Shown here piece by piece: positions 9,184 to 17,976 of a stretch of 64,000 nucleotides of DNA. The notes below the pieces were generated by a model that was given only the letters and a program-made list of their open reading frames with translations, was not told the origin of the DNA and did not search any database. The translations under genes and the position numbers were made by a program. Positions within the stretch are counted from its first letter, which is position 1. The number at the start of each line of letters is the position of its first letter. The stretch spans positions 1 to 64,000 of the forward strand of contig JAFGPX010000084.1 of NCBI GenBank assembly GCA_016935975.1. Reading direction: 5' to 3'. This DNA is from Deltaproteobacteria bacterium. Its GTDB lineage: Bacteria > Myxococcota_A > Polyangia > Fen-1088.

Positions 9184-9862
9184 GCGCTCCCGCTCCTGAC
9201 ACATGATGTTGAATGTACCACGGCACGGTGAGTCCCGTCCGGCGCCACCTCGAGCAGCGGGCCCGTCGCCGCCGCTTGCTTGGCCATCCGGGACAGCAGG
9301 TCGGGGTGATAGATGGAGACACAACCGAAGGTCCCGCCTGGAGAATTCTCGGGCAGATAGTAGCGATGCCGCGAGAGCATAATCGCGGCGAAGGCAGTGC
9401 CCGGTGGGACACCTCGCGGCGGCTACCCAAGAACCTGGAAATGCCCGCGGCCCGCCAAGGTGGGCTGGAAGGCGAACAAAGGCGCATCCTTGCGCCCGAG
9501 ACGTTCGTTCCGTCCCGGTGATAGCTCGACCGGAGTAGCAGCACGAGTGGGTGCTAGTTCCGACGCTGCCAAGGTACGCCGTCATCGGCGTCCACCGTGG
9601 CGGCAGCGACAATAGCGCGCTCGACAGCTTCACAAGCTGCCGTAGGGCTGGCGCGGGTCCGGGATTTCGGCCGGCCTCACGTCCGAGGTGAGGATCTCGA
9701 ATGAGCCGCGCCGCCACAGCGCCAGTTTCGACCGGGGCAAGCCATGATTCTTCACAAAATCACCTCCCTTCGGACAACCTTACTATGGCAGGGGGGCTTC
9801 CCCGAGCGTAGGAGCTACTCCCAGCCATCTTGGCCATGCACAAATCAATACCGGAGCGCGAT
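9184..9862. other. Intergenic region between divergent TPR and GH27 genes
   Basis: About 680 bases with no intact gene. On the leftward strand, 9205-9425 encodes a stretch with a protein-like composition (it contains RYYLPENSPGGTFG and YHPDLLSRMAKQ), bounded upstream by a stop. I could not assign it to a family; it may be the remains of a gene. The rest holds nothing I recognise. Confidence 0.35.
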
Positions 9863-11554
9863 ATGGCACCCAACCTTCGTAGTCTGGCGCTTGCCGTGGC
9901 CCTCCTCGGGGTGGGCTGCACGGGGGCAAGCTCCGTCCCCCAGAACACATCGACGGGAGGCATGGCTGGCGGCGGCCCGGGGAGCGGTGGGGCGACAAGC
10001 TCGGGCGGGACCAAAGCGACCGGCGGCACCACAAGCGCTGGCGGTAGCACTGCGACCGGAGGCGCGAGCGGAAGCGGCGGCAACTCGGCGGCCGGTGGCG
10101 CGGGCGGGACGGGCGGGAGCAGCGCGAATGGCGGGACCGGTGGAAGTGGCGGCAGGGGCGGAACGGGTGGCAGCTCGGACAGCGGCGGCAGGAGCGGGAC
10201 CGGCGGCAGGACGGCGGCGGCCGGTGGCACAGAGGCGACCGGCGGCAGAGCCGGCAGCGGCGGTGCGGGAAGGACGGGCACTGCAGGCGCTCGCACCGGC
10301 GGCGCAACCGGTTTCGGCGGTACCACGGGCGGTGCTGGCGGCGGTTCCGCCAGCGGTGGAACCCGATCGGGCGGCACCACAGGCGCAGGCGGCACGACAG
10401 CGGCCGGCGGCACGACGGGCACCGGGGGCTCGACCTCGACCATCATCGCGGCGACGCCGCCCATGGGCTGGAATTCGTGGAACAAGTTCGCCTGCAACGG
10501 CCTCAACGAATCTGTCGTCAAGGCCCAAGCGGATGCCTTCATCACCAGCGGCATGAAGGACGCCGGCTACCAGTACGTCAATCTCGACGACTGCTGGATG
10601 GACGGGCGCGATTCCAACGGCAAGTTCAAATGGAGCACGAGCAAGTTCCCCTCCGGGATTCCCGCGCTCGCCGACTACATTCACAACAAGGGCCTGAAGA
10701 TCGGTATCTACTCGACCCCCAACACCAAGACTTGCGCGGCGCTCTACGGCGGCTACACCCCCGGAGTTGGCAGCCTCGGTCACGAAACCCAGGACGCACA
10801 GACGTTCGCCGAGTGGGGTATCGACTACCTCAAGTACGACAAATGCCAAGGCCAACTCAGCGCCTTCGCGGTCATGCGCGACGCGCTCAGGAAGACCGGG
10901 CGCCCCATCGTCTACAGCATCAATCCAGCCGACCAAGGTCCCTATTGCACCCCGACGAACTGCTCGATCGACCTGGTCAACATCGCGAACCTATGGCGCA
11001 TCGAGTTCGATATCTCCGCCAAGTGGAGCGAGGTGATTCGGCTCATCGACAAGAACAAGCCCGAATACGTCGGGGCGGGACCGGGACATTGGAACGATCC
11101 CGACATGCTGGAGGTCGGCAACGGCCTCAACGACACGGAAGGGCGGTCCCACTTCAGCATGTGGTGCATCATGGCGGCGCCGCTCATCACCGGGAACGAC
11201 CTCTCCACCATGAGCACCGCGACGAAGGCGATTCTCACGAACAAAGAGGTCATCGCCGTCGACCAAGACCCGCTCGGCAAGCAAGGTCGGGTAGTGGCCG
11301 GGAACGGAACGAACCAAGAGGTGTGGTCGAAGGAGATGTCGGGGACCAACACGCGAGCGGTGGCGCTGTTCAACCGCGGCACGGGAAGCGCCAACATCAC
11401 CGTGCAGTGGAGCCAGATCGGCATTCCCACCGGCGCCGCCACCGTCCGCGATCTTTGGGCGGCCAAGGACCTCGGGGAGTTCACCGGGTCCTACACGGCG
11501 AGCAACGTGGCCAGTCACGACGTTGTCATGCTCAAGATCGTGAGCACGCCCTGA
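9863..11554 (+). CDS. GH27 alpha-galactosidase family lipoprotein
   Basis: Retaining glycosidase, predicted to remove alpha-D-galactose (or, in some members, beta-L-arabinopyranose) from plant polysaccharides at the cell surface. The start at 9863 has GGAG seven bases upstream. The 563-residue protein has a lipobox LLGVGC (Cys19), then about 150 residues of Gly/Ser/Thr/Ala repeats (about 40-189), then the catalytic domain from PPMGWNSWN. The nucleophile is Asp326 in DYLKYDKC and the acid/base is probably Asp383 in LWRIEFDIS. NLDDCWM and HWNDPDMLEVGN are further family motifs. DDCW is the usual alpha-galactosidase form of the substrate-binding pair, which favours galactosidase over arabinopyranosidase. 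A C-terminal beta-sandwich ends at 11554. Confidence 0.93.
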   Translation: MAPNLRSLALAVALLGVGCTGASSVPQNTSTGGMAGGGPGSGGATSSGGTKATGGTTSAGGSTATGGASGSGGNSAAGGAGGTGGSSANGGTGGSGGRGGTGGSSDSGGRSGTGGRTAAAGGTEATGGRAGSGGAGRTGTAGARTGGATGFGGTTGGAGGGSASGGTRSGGTTGAGGTTAAGGTTGTGGSTSTIIAATPPMGWNSWNKFACNGLNESVVKAQADAFITSGMKDAGYQYVNLDDCWMDGRDSNGKFKWSTSKFPSGIPALADYIHNKGLKIGIYSTPNTKTCAALYGGYTPGVGSLGHETQDAQTFAEWGIDYLKYDKCQGQLSAFAVMRDALRKTGRPIVYSINPADQGPYCTPTNCSIDLVNIANLWRIEFDISAKWSEVIRLIDKNKPEYVGAGPGHWNDPDMLEVGNGLNDTEGRSHFSMWCIMAAPLITGNDLSTMSTATKAILTNKEVIAVDQDPLGKQGRVVAGNGTNQEVWSKEMSGTNTRAVALFNRGTGSANITVQWSQIGIPTGAATVRDLWAAKDLGEFTGSYTASNVASHDVVMLKIVSTP

Positions 11555-11578
11555 GCTGGGCGCTCCGCAAGCCCCCGG

Positions 11579-12760
11579 TCAATCGCCGGCGAATGTCTTC
11601 GGATCTTGCAGCATCCGCCACAAGTGAGTCCTGATGCTCGCTGTGTCGACCTGGGTGACCACCAAGGCATTTCCAGCGGCATTGGGCACGAGCGGCGGGC
11701 CCTGCCCTTGCGGCGAACCGAATACGGCCGTCGGATCAGGTGCGCTGGGTTCCGCCGTGATCACGAAGGTAGACACGCCCGCCGCGAGGACCGCCACTTG
11801 GTCGGCCGCGGTGTTGAGCTTGGACAGGTTCGGCTGCTTTCCCGCCATCCAGTCTCCGAATGGATTCCTGGGCAGATTCGCGAGATCGTCTGCCGTCACG
11901 TCGCCGCTCTGGTCGTAGCGGACGGGTACCTGGGTGTAGTGGAACTTGTGAGCGACAATCCAGTCCGCCCAGGGATCGAGATCACCGTTCGGACCGGTCA
12001 TGAGGGTCTTCCCGGACGAGGACGAGCCAAGCGCCGCCACCACGGTCACACGATCGACCACGGTAGGGTCCATGAGATAGGCATCCGCGAGATTGGTGAG
12101 CTGAGCGCCGGTCACGACGACGAGAGGGTGCCCGGGCAGATACAGCTGCCTAGAGAGATCCACGATCAACTGGGCACCCGCTGAGCGTAGCGGGACCGTG
12201 GACTCGATTCTCTGGTCGGCAGGCACCGTCAACTGCGTGCTGGCGCCCTCGGTGACATCGGGAATGTGCTCAAGGCCGCTCGCGCGCGCGGCTGTCACGA
12301 GATTGGTCCAGCCGGTCACGTTCGCGTTCTGGTCGGTCCAGTAGTTGCTCGCATCGACAACGATGCCGGCAAGGCTCAAGCTTCCGGCGTTCGCGAGTAG
12401 CACCGCGCACTCGCCGGCCCAGTTGTCGCTCCAGCCATCGTTGTCGATGATGACTGGGTTGCGATGGTCGACGGGCAACTGCCCGTACAAGTTGCGACCT
12501 GCGTCCAGGGTTTCCCCACATCCCGCCGCCGCAAGCGCCAGCCCCAGGTACAAGGCGCATCGTCGCCCGCCAGGTGGCACGGCACGAAGGCGAGTACCCG
12601 GCTTCGCACCGGGAACAGAACACCGCAGGAAAACGGTGCCTCGGAGGCAGCCGCGGCGCCGCACACGTCGAGCGTTCGCCCAAGTCCCGTCAGCGTCTTG
12701 GCCTGCACGGCCTCCAAGCTTCCGTGCCCGTGCGGTTGCGTCGTCCTCGATTCGTTTCAT
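11579..12760 (-). CDS. Nucleoside-hydrolase-like lipoprotein
   Basis: Resembles inosine/uridine-type nucleoside hydrolases, which cleave N-glycosidic bonds using a Ca-binding Asp cluster. The sequence VIIDNDGWSDNWAGECAVLL matches the N-terminal strand and Asp motif, although the usual DTDxxxDD is here DNDGWSDN. LSLAGIVVDASNYW and the later HPLVVVTGAQLTNLADAY fit the same fold. A lipobox ALAAAGC implies surface anchoring. The start is uncertain. ATG at 12760 has AGGAAGG five bases upstream but places about 80 Arg-rich residues before the lipobox; GTG at 12580 gives an ideal 20-residue signal peptide but no Shine-Dalgarno. True nucleosidase activity is not certain, since many secreted members are of unknown function. 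Confidence 0.62.
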   Translation of the reverse strand: MKRIEDDATARARKLGGRAGQDADGTWANARRVRRRGCLRGTVFLRCSVPGAKPGTRLRAVPPGGRRCALYLGLALAAAGCGETLDAGRNLYGQLPVDHRNPVIIDNDGWSDNWAGECAVLLANAGSLSLAGIVVDASNYWTDQNANVTGWTNLVTAARASGLEHIPDVTEGASTQLTVPADQRIESTVPLRSAGAQLIVDLSRQLYLPGHPLVVVTGAQLTNLADAYLMDPTVVDRVTVVAALGSSSSGKTLMTGPNGDLDPWADWIVAHKFHYTQVPVRYDQSGDVTADDLANLPRNPFGDWMAGKQPNLSKLNTAADQVAVLAAGVSTFVITAEPSAPDPTAVFGSPQGQGPPLVPNAAGNALVVTQVDTASIRTHLWRMLQDPKTFAGD

Positions 12761-13008
12761 CGTGGCCTTCCTGCCTTGAGGAAGCGACACATCTTTCTAT
12801 ACTCGGCCTTGAAACGAAGGCAAGGAGCACTGCGCGCCCATGGCCGGCGGCGCCTGTGCTGTCGGCTATGGTGGGACGGCTCTGTCCGTCTCGGCTGCGG
12901 GAGCCGCGCTGCTTCACGGATGCGCAGGACGTCCGGCACTTCGGCTCGCGGCGAGGATCCGCCCTTCTGGAGAGCCGCGCCGGAAAGAAGAGTCGGACCA
13001 TTCGGTCA

Positions 13009-13518
13009 TCAGTATTCCTCCATGAATATCCCGCGCAAGGCCCAGCCGATCTGCTTGCGGACGTCTTCGACATCAATGCCTTGCTGTTTCTTGTCCACCC
13101 AGACGTCGTAGAGCCCTTCCACCAAGGCGCCCTTTTCGGCTGACCAGTATTTGTGGCTGTTGAGCATCCTGATCGTCTCCGGGCCGAACGCTGCGATCGC
13201 GGCGTCGGAGACGTCTAGTGGCGCCAGGGCCGTCTTGGCCAAGCCCGGAGCGCCGATGGGCGGCGTCGTTGTCCCCTGATTGGCGAGCGGCGGTGACGAG
13301 GAAGGCCTCTCCGGCAGCGCCAACCGCGGCGGCGGTAGGGACCGCTTCTTGGCCACTTTCGGTTGGGAGCCTAACGTCGCAGCTCTTTCGGCAGACGGGT
13401 CCTCCAGCGACGGCTCGCCAGCCACCTTTGGCTCGCGGTTTCCCAACCAGAACCAACCGAGCGGAAGCAGCAACAGCAACAACCAGAACCACCGGCCCTT
13501 TTTCCTGCGGTTGGTCAT
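13009..13518 (-). CDS. Single-pass membrane protein of unknown function
   Basis: I do not recognise a family. The 169-residue frame starts at 13518 with AAAGGAG four bases upstream, the best ribosome site in this stretch. A basic N terminus (TNRRKKGR) precedes a Leu/Trp-rich membrane segment (about 9-25). A Pro/Ser-rich region runs to about residue 95, then comes a soluble helical tail ending in EEY. The tail has conserved-looking features (GPETIRMLNSHKYWSAEKGALVEGL would be a helix-turn-helix-sized unit read in parts), but no catalytic motif is visible. The topology suggests an inner-membrane anchor with a periplasmic tail. The genes on either side are not obviously related in function. Confidence 0.7.
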   Translation of the reverse strand: MTNRRKKGRWFWLLLLLLPLGWFWLGNREPKVAGEPSLEDPSAERAATLGSQPKVAKKRSLPPPRLALPERPSSSPPLANQGTTTPPIGAPGLAKTALAPLDVSDAAIAAFGPETIRMLNSHKYWSAEKGALVEGLYDVWVDKKQQGIDVEDVRKQIGWALRGIFMEEY

Positions 13519-13779
13519 GGCACTCCTTTGGGTGGGGAAGACGCGTACGAGGATTCTACGCGCGGCTCCCAGACTGGTGCAATGCAACTCCGGAGGCGTT
13601 TCGATCACAGGATTTCCTGGGCTCGGGCAGCATGCGCGACGGGACTGAAGTGATGAACATGGGGGGCTCGTTGACAGGGGATCCGTTGTCGCGCACCATG
13701 GCCCACGATGCGCCGATACGAGAGAAGGCAGTCCAGCTTTCCATGGGCATGCAACCCACGAGGGCTCGATCCGGCAACG

Positions 13780-14835
13780 ATGGAGGTGAGGGTCCGGGAT
13801 GAATGCCCCGTGATTTCGATTGCCTTCTTCGGTCTTGCCGTGGGCATGCTGCTTTCGGTGCTAGTGCTGTCCGCAGGCTGCAGGTGCGGACGGACCAGCT
13901 CCCATGGAACTGCAGCGCCGGTCGAGACGAGGGCGAATCTCGCAGACGACGGTCCTGGGCGCGCTTGGGGGGGCACGGCGCGAAGCTGCAAAGGACTCGC
14001 GCCGACCTGCGGGCCATCGGGCAACGATGACTGCTGCAAGAGCCTGCGGGTTCCGGGCGGGACCTTCGCGCGGAGCTACGATGGCGTGGACTTCCTGGAC
14101 AAGAGCTTCCCGGCGACGGTGAGCGACTTCTACCTCGACAAATACGAGGTCACGGTGGGCCGGTTCCGGGCCTTCGTGAACGCGGGCATGGGCACGCAGA
14201 AGAACCCGCCGCGGGAGGACACGGGCGCACATCCGAAGATCGCGGGCTCTGGCTGGGACTCCGCATGGAACGCCAAGCTGCCGGCAAAAATGGACGCGCT
14301 GAAGGCCGCCCTCAAGTGCCACACGTCCTTCCAGACCTGGACGGACGCGCCGGGGAGCAACGAGAGCAAGCCGGTAAACTGCCTGGACTGGTACGCGGCA
14401 TTCGCCTTCTGCGCGTGGGACGGCGGGCGTCTGGCGACCGAGGCGGAGTGGAACTACGCGGCCGCAGGAGGCAGCGAACAACGGTACTATCCCTGGTCGA
14501 TCCCTCCAAGCTCCACGGCAATCGATGACAGCTACGCGGTGTACTGCGGTGGCACATGCAAGCTGCTGGACGTGGGCGCGAAGTCGCCGAAGGGCGACGG
14601 GAGGTGGGGGCAGTCCGACCTGGGCGGAAATGCTTGGGAGTGGACGCTCGACTGGGATCCCGTCCAGTACCCAATGCCGTGCCACGACTGTGCCCATGTG
14701 AAAGCAGGCACCTACAGGGCTTTCCGGAGCGGCAGCAACGACGACATCGCCGCGACTCTCCGGTCGTCCGTTCGGCACGTCTACTACCCCGACTACCGCG
14801 GCGTCAACGGAGCCCGTTGCGCCAGGACCCCATGA
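13780..14835 (+). CDS. FGE/sulfatase-modifying-factor fold lipoprotein lacking catalytic cysteines
   Basis: The 351-residue protein has a long hydrophobic signal ending in the lipobox VLSAGC. A Cys-rich spacer follows, then a formylglycine-generating-enzyme (SUMF1) domain: VPGGTFARSYD, FYLDKYEVTVGRFRAFV, PVNCLDWYAAFAFCAWDGGRLATEAEWNYAA cited in parts, SDLGGNAWEWTLDW and a final GVNGARCA. The family either generates formylglycine in sulfatases or serves as a binding fold. In active enzymes two cysteines sit in the strand before the last GFRCA-like motif. Here that strand reads SSVRHVYYPD with no cysteine, so formylglycine synthesis is unlikely and a ligand-binding or structural role is more probable. 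ATG at 13780 was chosen because it supplies the basic n-region; GTG at 13810 is the alternative. Confidence 0.8.
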   Translation: MEVRVRDECPVISIAFFGLAVGMLLSVLVLSAGCRCGRTSSHGTAAPVETRANLADDGPGRAWGGTARSCKGLAPTCGPSGNDDCCKSLRVPGGTFARSYDGVDFLDKSFPATVSDFYLDKYEVTVGRFRAFVNAGMGTQKNPPREDTGAHPKIAGSGWDSAWNAKLPAKMDALKAALKCHTSFQTWTDAPGSNESKPVNCLDWYAAFAFCAWDGGRLATEAEWNYAAAGGSEQRYYPWSIPPSSTAIDDSYAVYCGGTCKLLDVGAKSPKGDGRWGQSDLGGNAWEWTLDWDPVQYPMPCHDCAHVKAGTYRAFRSGSNDDIAATLRSSVRHVYYPDYRGVNGARCARTP

Positions 14836-14844
14836 CTCCGCCCG

Positions 14845-15195
14845 CTACGATCCAGGGCAGATGTCCGTCTGCTTCCCCGCGAAAGGCTTCGCGACCTCGC
14901 TCACCTGCTTGCCGACCACGGTGATCGTCGCGGTGTCGTTGCTGCCCAAATGCTCCGCGGCCAACGCCGTCAGGTAGGGGACCTTCTTCGGGTCGCACTT
15001 CATGACCAGGGCTTGGACGGTATCGACGGCGAGAACGTTGCTGCCGGCCAGGATGAGGCGCATGTTCTTCGTCGAGGATTCGTAGTCGTACGTGCCGCTG
15101 TCGTCCCACACGGGCAGAGGACCGTGCTCGAGTCCCTGCAAGCCGTCCATGACCACGAAGTCGGCGGGGCGGATGCCGTAGTAGTCGCGGATGAA
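14845..15195 (-). pseudogene. C-terminal fragment of a DUF362-domain protein
   Basis: About 117 residues read like the end of a DUF362 protein (a family often associated with iron-sulfur clusters): FVVMDGLQGLEHGPLP, MRLILAGSNVLAVDTVQAL, CDPKKVPYLTALAAEHLG, then VVGKQVSEVAKPF. Full members are about 300 or more residues and carry the N-terminal half of the domain. Upstream of FIRDYYGIRP the frame continues only into GC-rich, hairpin-forming DNA (to about 15369) without protein-like sequence or a start. This looks like a gene whose 5' two thirds were lost by deletion, with a junction near 15195. Confidence 0.7.
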
Positions 15196-15316
15196 CGTGG
15201 ATCTCGCGTCTCCCGGGGATCTCGATTCACCAGCAGGGTGCGTGGCGAGATCCACGGCGACCGCGCAGCGGGCGCACCGAGAGGGGTGGGGGGCCCGACG
15301 GGCTTTGCCCGCTCGG

Positions 15317-15359
15317 GGCGGGGAGGCTGGCCTCCCCGCCGTTTCGCGGAACGCGAAAC
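15317..15359. repeat. Two back-to-back perfect hairpins
   Basis: The first has 11-base arms (15317-15327 GGCGGGGAGGC and 15330-15340) around a TG loop. The second has eight-base arms (15341-15348 GTTTCGCG and 15352-15359) around GAA. A third, weaker inverted repeat (CGGGC-TTT-GCCCG) lies just before them near 15298-15311. They sit between the truncated DUF362 fragment and the stop of the SGNH-type gene at 15384. They could terminate leftward transcription or be a mobile palindromic element that accompanied the deletion. Confidence 0.6.
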
Positions 15360-15383
15360 CCAGGTTCAATCGTCGCCGCTTGG

Positions 15384-16496
15384 CTAGTCTGCCAGTGGGA
15401 AGTACGCGTTCGCCTGCCGTGCCATCGAGTCCTCACCCGACGAGGTGGCATGGCAGCTGTCGGACATGACCTCGCCCTTGGTGCTGTCGAGCTTCCACTG
15501 ACCGAGGTAGACCACATCCGTGATGCCCTCCGCGGCGATCTTCTTGGCCTCGTCGTCCGTCCATTTGGCGCCGCCCGTGCCAGCCAGGGTACACTCGTGT
15601 CCGGCCTCGTACACCGGCTGCCCCGACAGGTAGATCTTCGTGCCCGGGTTGACGTGAGCCTTCGCCGCCGTGATCATCCTCCTCACCTCGTCATCGGTCG
15701 CCCTGCTGCTGAAGATGCAGATCATGACCTGGACCCCTTTGACCACGTCCTTCCCTCCGATCGACTGCATCTTGCGGTCGAAGAGCTGCCAAGAACTGCT
15801 ATTCGAGTCTGTCCAGTTCTGGACGACCATGGCACCCGTACCATAGCTATCCGAGTTCCACATCACCCCGTTGCCAACCCGCTTGTTTCCATTGCCGATG
15901 TTGTTGGCCATCGAGCATCCGGTATAGGCAATCGCGTTCTTGCCAAAGCCGGTCGTCGGGGGCGTGGTGCCCCCCGTGCTGGTCGTGCCACCTGTGGCCG
16001 CGCCGCCGGTGCCGGTGGTGCGACCACCTGTCCCGGCACGGCCCGTCCCCGTCGTACGACCGCCCGTGCCGCTCGCTCCAGCGCCTCCAGTTTCACCGCC
16101 CGAGCCCTCCACTCCGCCACTGCCCGAGTCTCCGCCGGAGCCAGTCCTGCCTCCAACCATCGTACGACCGCCCGTACCAGACCGGCCGCCTCTGCCGGTG
16201 GTGCCGCCCGACTCCGTGGCGCCGCCGCTGCTGGTCGTGCCGCCCGAGCTGGTCGTGCCGCCCGAGCTGGTCGTGCCGCCCGTGCTCGTCGTGCCGCCCG
16301 TGCTCGTCGTGCCGCCGCTGCTCGTCGTGCCGCCGCTGCTGGTCGTGCCACCTGTATTCTCGTTGCCGCCGCTGCCGCCGGACTGACCACCCGTGCCAAT
16401 CACGCTTCCGCCCGTCGATTGCTCACACCCGACGAGCATGAAGGCGGCCAAGCCGATCGGCAGACAGACCCGGCTGATGATGCGCGCATGGTTCAT
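15384..16496 (-). CDS. SGNH-hydrolase-like lipoprotein with repeat linker
   Basis: The start at 16496 has GGAGGAG seven bases upstream and gives 370 residues. The lipobox FMLVGC places the lipidated Cys at 24. Residues about 30-195 are Gly/Ser/Thr/Arg repeats, including seven perfect-length TTSSGG units. The catalytic-type domain begins at about 200: IAYTGCSMANNIGNG, MVVQNWTDSNSSSW, VQVMICIFSS, TKIYLSGQPVYEAGHECTL and, near the end, DSCHATSSGEDSMA. The order of a nucleophile-like loop, a central strand and a late Asp-x-x-His-like motif (DSCH) suggests an SGNH/GDSL-type esterase, but the family match is weak. Its position beside a clear esterase and an SGNH lipoprotein supports a role in deacetylating plant polysaccharide. 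Confidence 0.6.
   Translation of the reverse strand: MNHARIISRVCLPIGLAAFMLVGCEQSTGGSVIGTGGQSGGSGGNENTGGTTSSGGTTSSGGTTSTGGTTSTGGTTSSGGTTSSGGTTSSGGATESGGTTGRGGRSGTGGRTMVGGRTGSGGDSGSGGVEGSGGETGGAGASGTGGRTTGTGRAGTGGRTTGTGGAATGGTTSTGGTTPPTTGFGKNAIAYTGCSMANNIGNGNKRVGNGVMWNSDSYGTGAMVVQNWTDSNSSSWQLFDRKMQSIGGKDVVKGVQVMICIFSSRATDDEVRRMITAAKAHVNPGTKIYLSGQPVYEAGHECTLAGTGGAKWTDDEAKKIAAEGITDVVYLGQWKLDSTKGEVMSDSCHATSSGEDSMARQANAYFPLAD
16221..16346 (-). repeat. Seven tandem 18-bp units encoding TTSSGG
   Basis: Seven consecutive 18-base units inside the linker of the SGNH-like gene encode TTSSGG or TTSTGG. The units are nearly identical at DNA level, which favours slippage or unequal recombination. Because 18 is a multiple of three, copy-number changes would alter linker length without breaking the frame. 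Confidence 0.85.
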
Positions 16497-16689
16497 TGGA
16501 AATCTCCTCCTGTTGGACTGACGCCCGCGCGGACGCCCATATCCCATTCATGCGGGCACAGGGCCAAATCGATCACACGGTCGTCCTGTGTGAGACGAAC
16601 CGAGCCCCTTGACAGACTGCTCTTCCTGGGGACCGCAGCACGTCCGCCGCAACTAGGCGACAACGGGCCCGCGCCCGGCCCCGGCCATG

Positions 16690-17976
16690 CTACGGGAGCG
16701 TATAACGCTTCAAGACTTCCCACGCCACGTCGGGAATGGCGAAGGATGCGTAGTTGGCGCAATGCGTGCCGTCCTGCACCGTGCAGAGGATCGTCTCCAC
16801 ACCCTCCGCGCACTCTGGATACGCCTTGCACGATGCGTTCTCCGGCATCGGTGCCGGAGTACCCGTGCATTGGTTGATCTGCCCCCATTTCGTGAAGTTC
16901 GGTTCCGCCCCGCTGTAGTTCACCATCTGGTCTTTGGTAGCGCGGAACTGTATCTCCGTGATGGGTCGCGAAGGGTTGCAGGGGGTGGCGACAGTATCGA
17001 AATCGACCGGGGCCACCGCCGCGATCACGTCGGCCGCATCGCACGCCAGCTTGTAGGACATCGCGCCGCCGTTCGAGCAGCCCGTGGCGTAAACGCGTTT
17101 GCCGTCGATGCAGGCATCGGTCTTGAGCGCTGCGATGACCGCCTTCACGAAAGCCACATCGTCGACCTTGTCGGTCGTTGCCGGCGGGCAGCAGCCGCCG
17201 CCGTTCCACGACTTCCCGACCCCATCCCCGTAGATTACGAGGATTCCCTCCTTGTCCGCGAGCTTGTCGAAGCGGGACATCGACTTCTCCATGGCGCCGT
17301 CGCCACCCATCCCGTGGAAATCGAAAACGACAGGGAAGGGTGTCTTGCCGGTATAGCTGGTAGGCGCATAGACGGTGTAGGTGCGGTCGAGGGTACCCAC
17401 CGTGATCGTCTTTTTCGTGGATCCGGCCTTGAGCGTGGCGCCTGCCGGGCACTCCCCGCTGCTGCCGCCGCTGCCGCCGGAAGCTCCGCCCGTGCCCACG
17501 CCACCCATCCCCGTCTGTCCGCCGTCGCTCCCGGTCTGCCCGCCCTCGCCCGCGGCCCCGCTGGAACCGCCGCGACCGGTCGCGCCGCCGCGTCCGCTCG
17601 CACCGCCGCGTCCGGTCATGCCACCGCGTCCGGTCACGCCGCCGCGTCCGCTCGCACCACCAGCGGCCATGCCGCCGCTTCCAATGCGCCCGCCCGTAGA
17701 CACGCCCCCAGCGCTTTCACCACCACTGCCCACGCCGCCGCTGCCGAGGTCTCCGCCCGAGCCACTCGTGCCTCCGGAGTCGATTCGCGTGCTGCTCGTC
17801 CCTCCCGTGCTGGTTGTGCCCCCGCTGCTCGTGGTTCCGCCCGAGCTGGTTGCGCCACCCGACCCAGATTCCGCTCCCCCGGATCCACTGGGAGTCCCTG
17901 CGGGGTTGGAGGTACACGCGCTCGCCAGAAAGGCAAGCGCCACGAAGAGCAATCTCCTCTGCGGGGCAAAATGCAT
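16690..17976 (-). CDS. Feruloyl esterase / PHB-depolymerase-like (CE1-type) lipoprotein
   Basis: Predicted serine esterase that removes feruloyl or acetyl groups from hemicellulose. The start at 17976 has AAGGAG about seven bases upstream. The 428-residue protein has lipobox LASAC (Cys21), a Gly/Ser/Arg-rich linker of about 140 residues, and an alpha/beta-hydrolase domain. Motifs are RTYTVYAPTSYTGKTPFPVV, DFHGMGGDG (oxyanion region), KSWNGGGCCPP, VDDVAFVKAVI and the nucleophile elbow GCSNGGAMSYKLAC. QDGTHCAN near the C terminus supplies the likely catalytic His. The GGGCCPP and VDDVAF pair is characteristic of the LpqC/PHB-depolymerase esterase family. It lies in a leftward series of three esterase-like lipoprotein genes (15384-19037) that may be co-regulated. 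Confidence 0.87.
   Translation of the reverse strand: MHFAPQRRLLFVALAFLASACTSNPAGTPSGSGGAESGSGGATSSGGTTSSGGTTSTGGTSSTRIDSGGTSGSGGDLGSGGVGSGGESAGGVSTGGRIGSGGMAAGGASGRGGVTGRGGMTGRGGASGRGGATGRGGSSGAAGEGGQTGSDGGQTGMGGVGTGGASGGSGGSSGECPAGATLKAGSTKKTITVGTLDRTYTVYAPTSYTGKTPFPVVFDFHGMGGDGAMEKSMSRFDKLADKEGILVIYGDGVGKSWNGGGCCPPATTDKVDDVAFVKAVIAALKTDACIDGKRVYATGCSNGGAMSYKLACDAADVIAAVAPVDFDTVATPCNPSRPITEIQFRATKDQMVNYSGAEPNFTKWGQINQCTGTPAPMPENASCKAYPECAEGVETILCTVQDGTHCANYASFAIPDVAWEVLKRYTLP

Noticed and set aside
16221-16346. CRISPR-like direct repeats
   Set aside because: Units are contiguous with no spacers and encode a linker in frame.
16573-16593. TCACAC/GTGTGA inverted repeat upstream of the SGNH-like gene
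   Set aside because: Orientation is opposite to a CRP-type site and the arms are only six bases; chance is likely.
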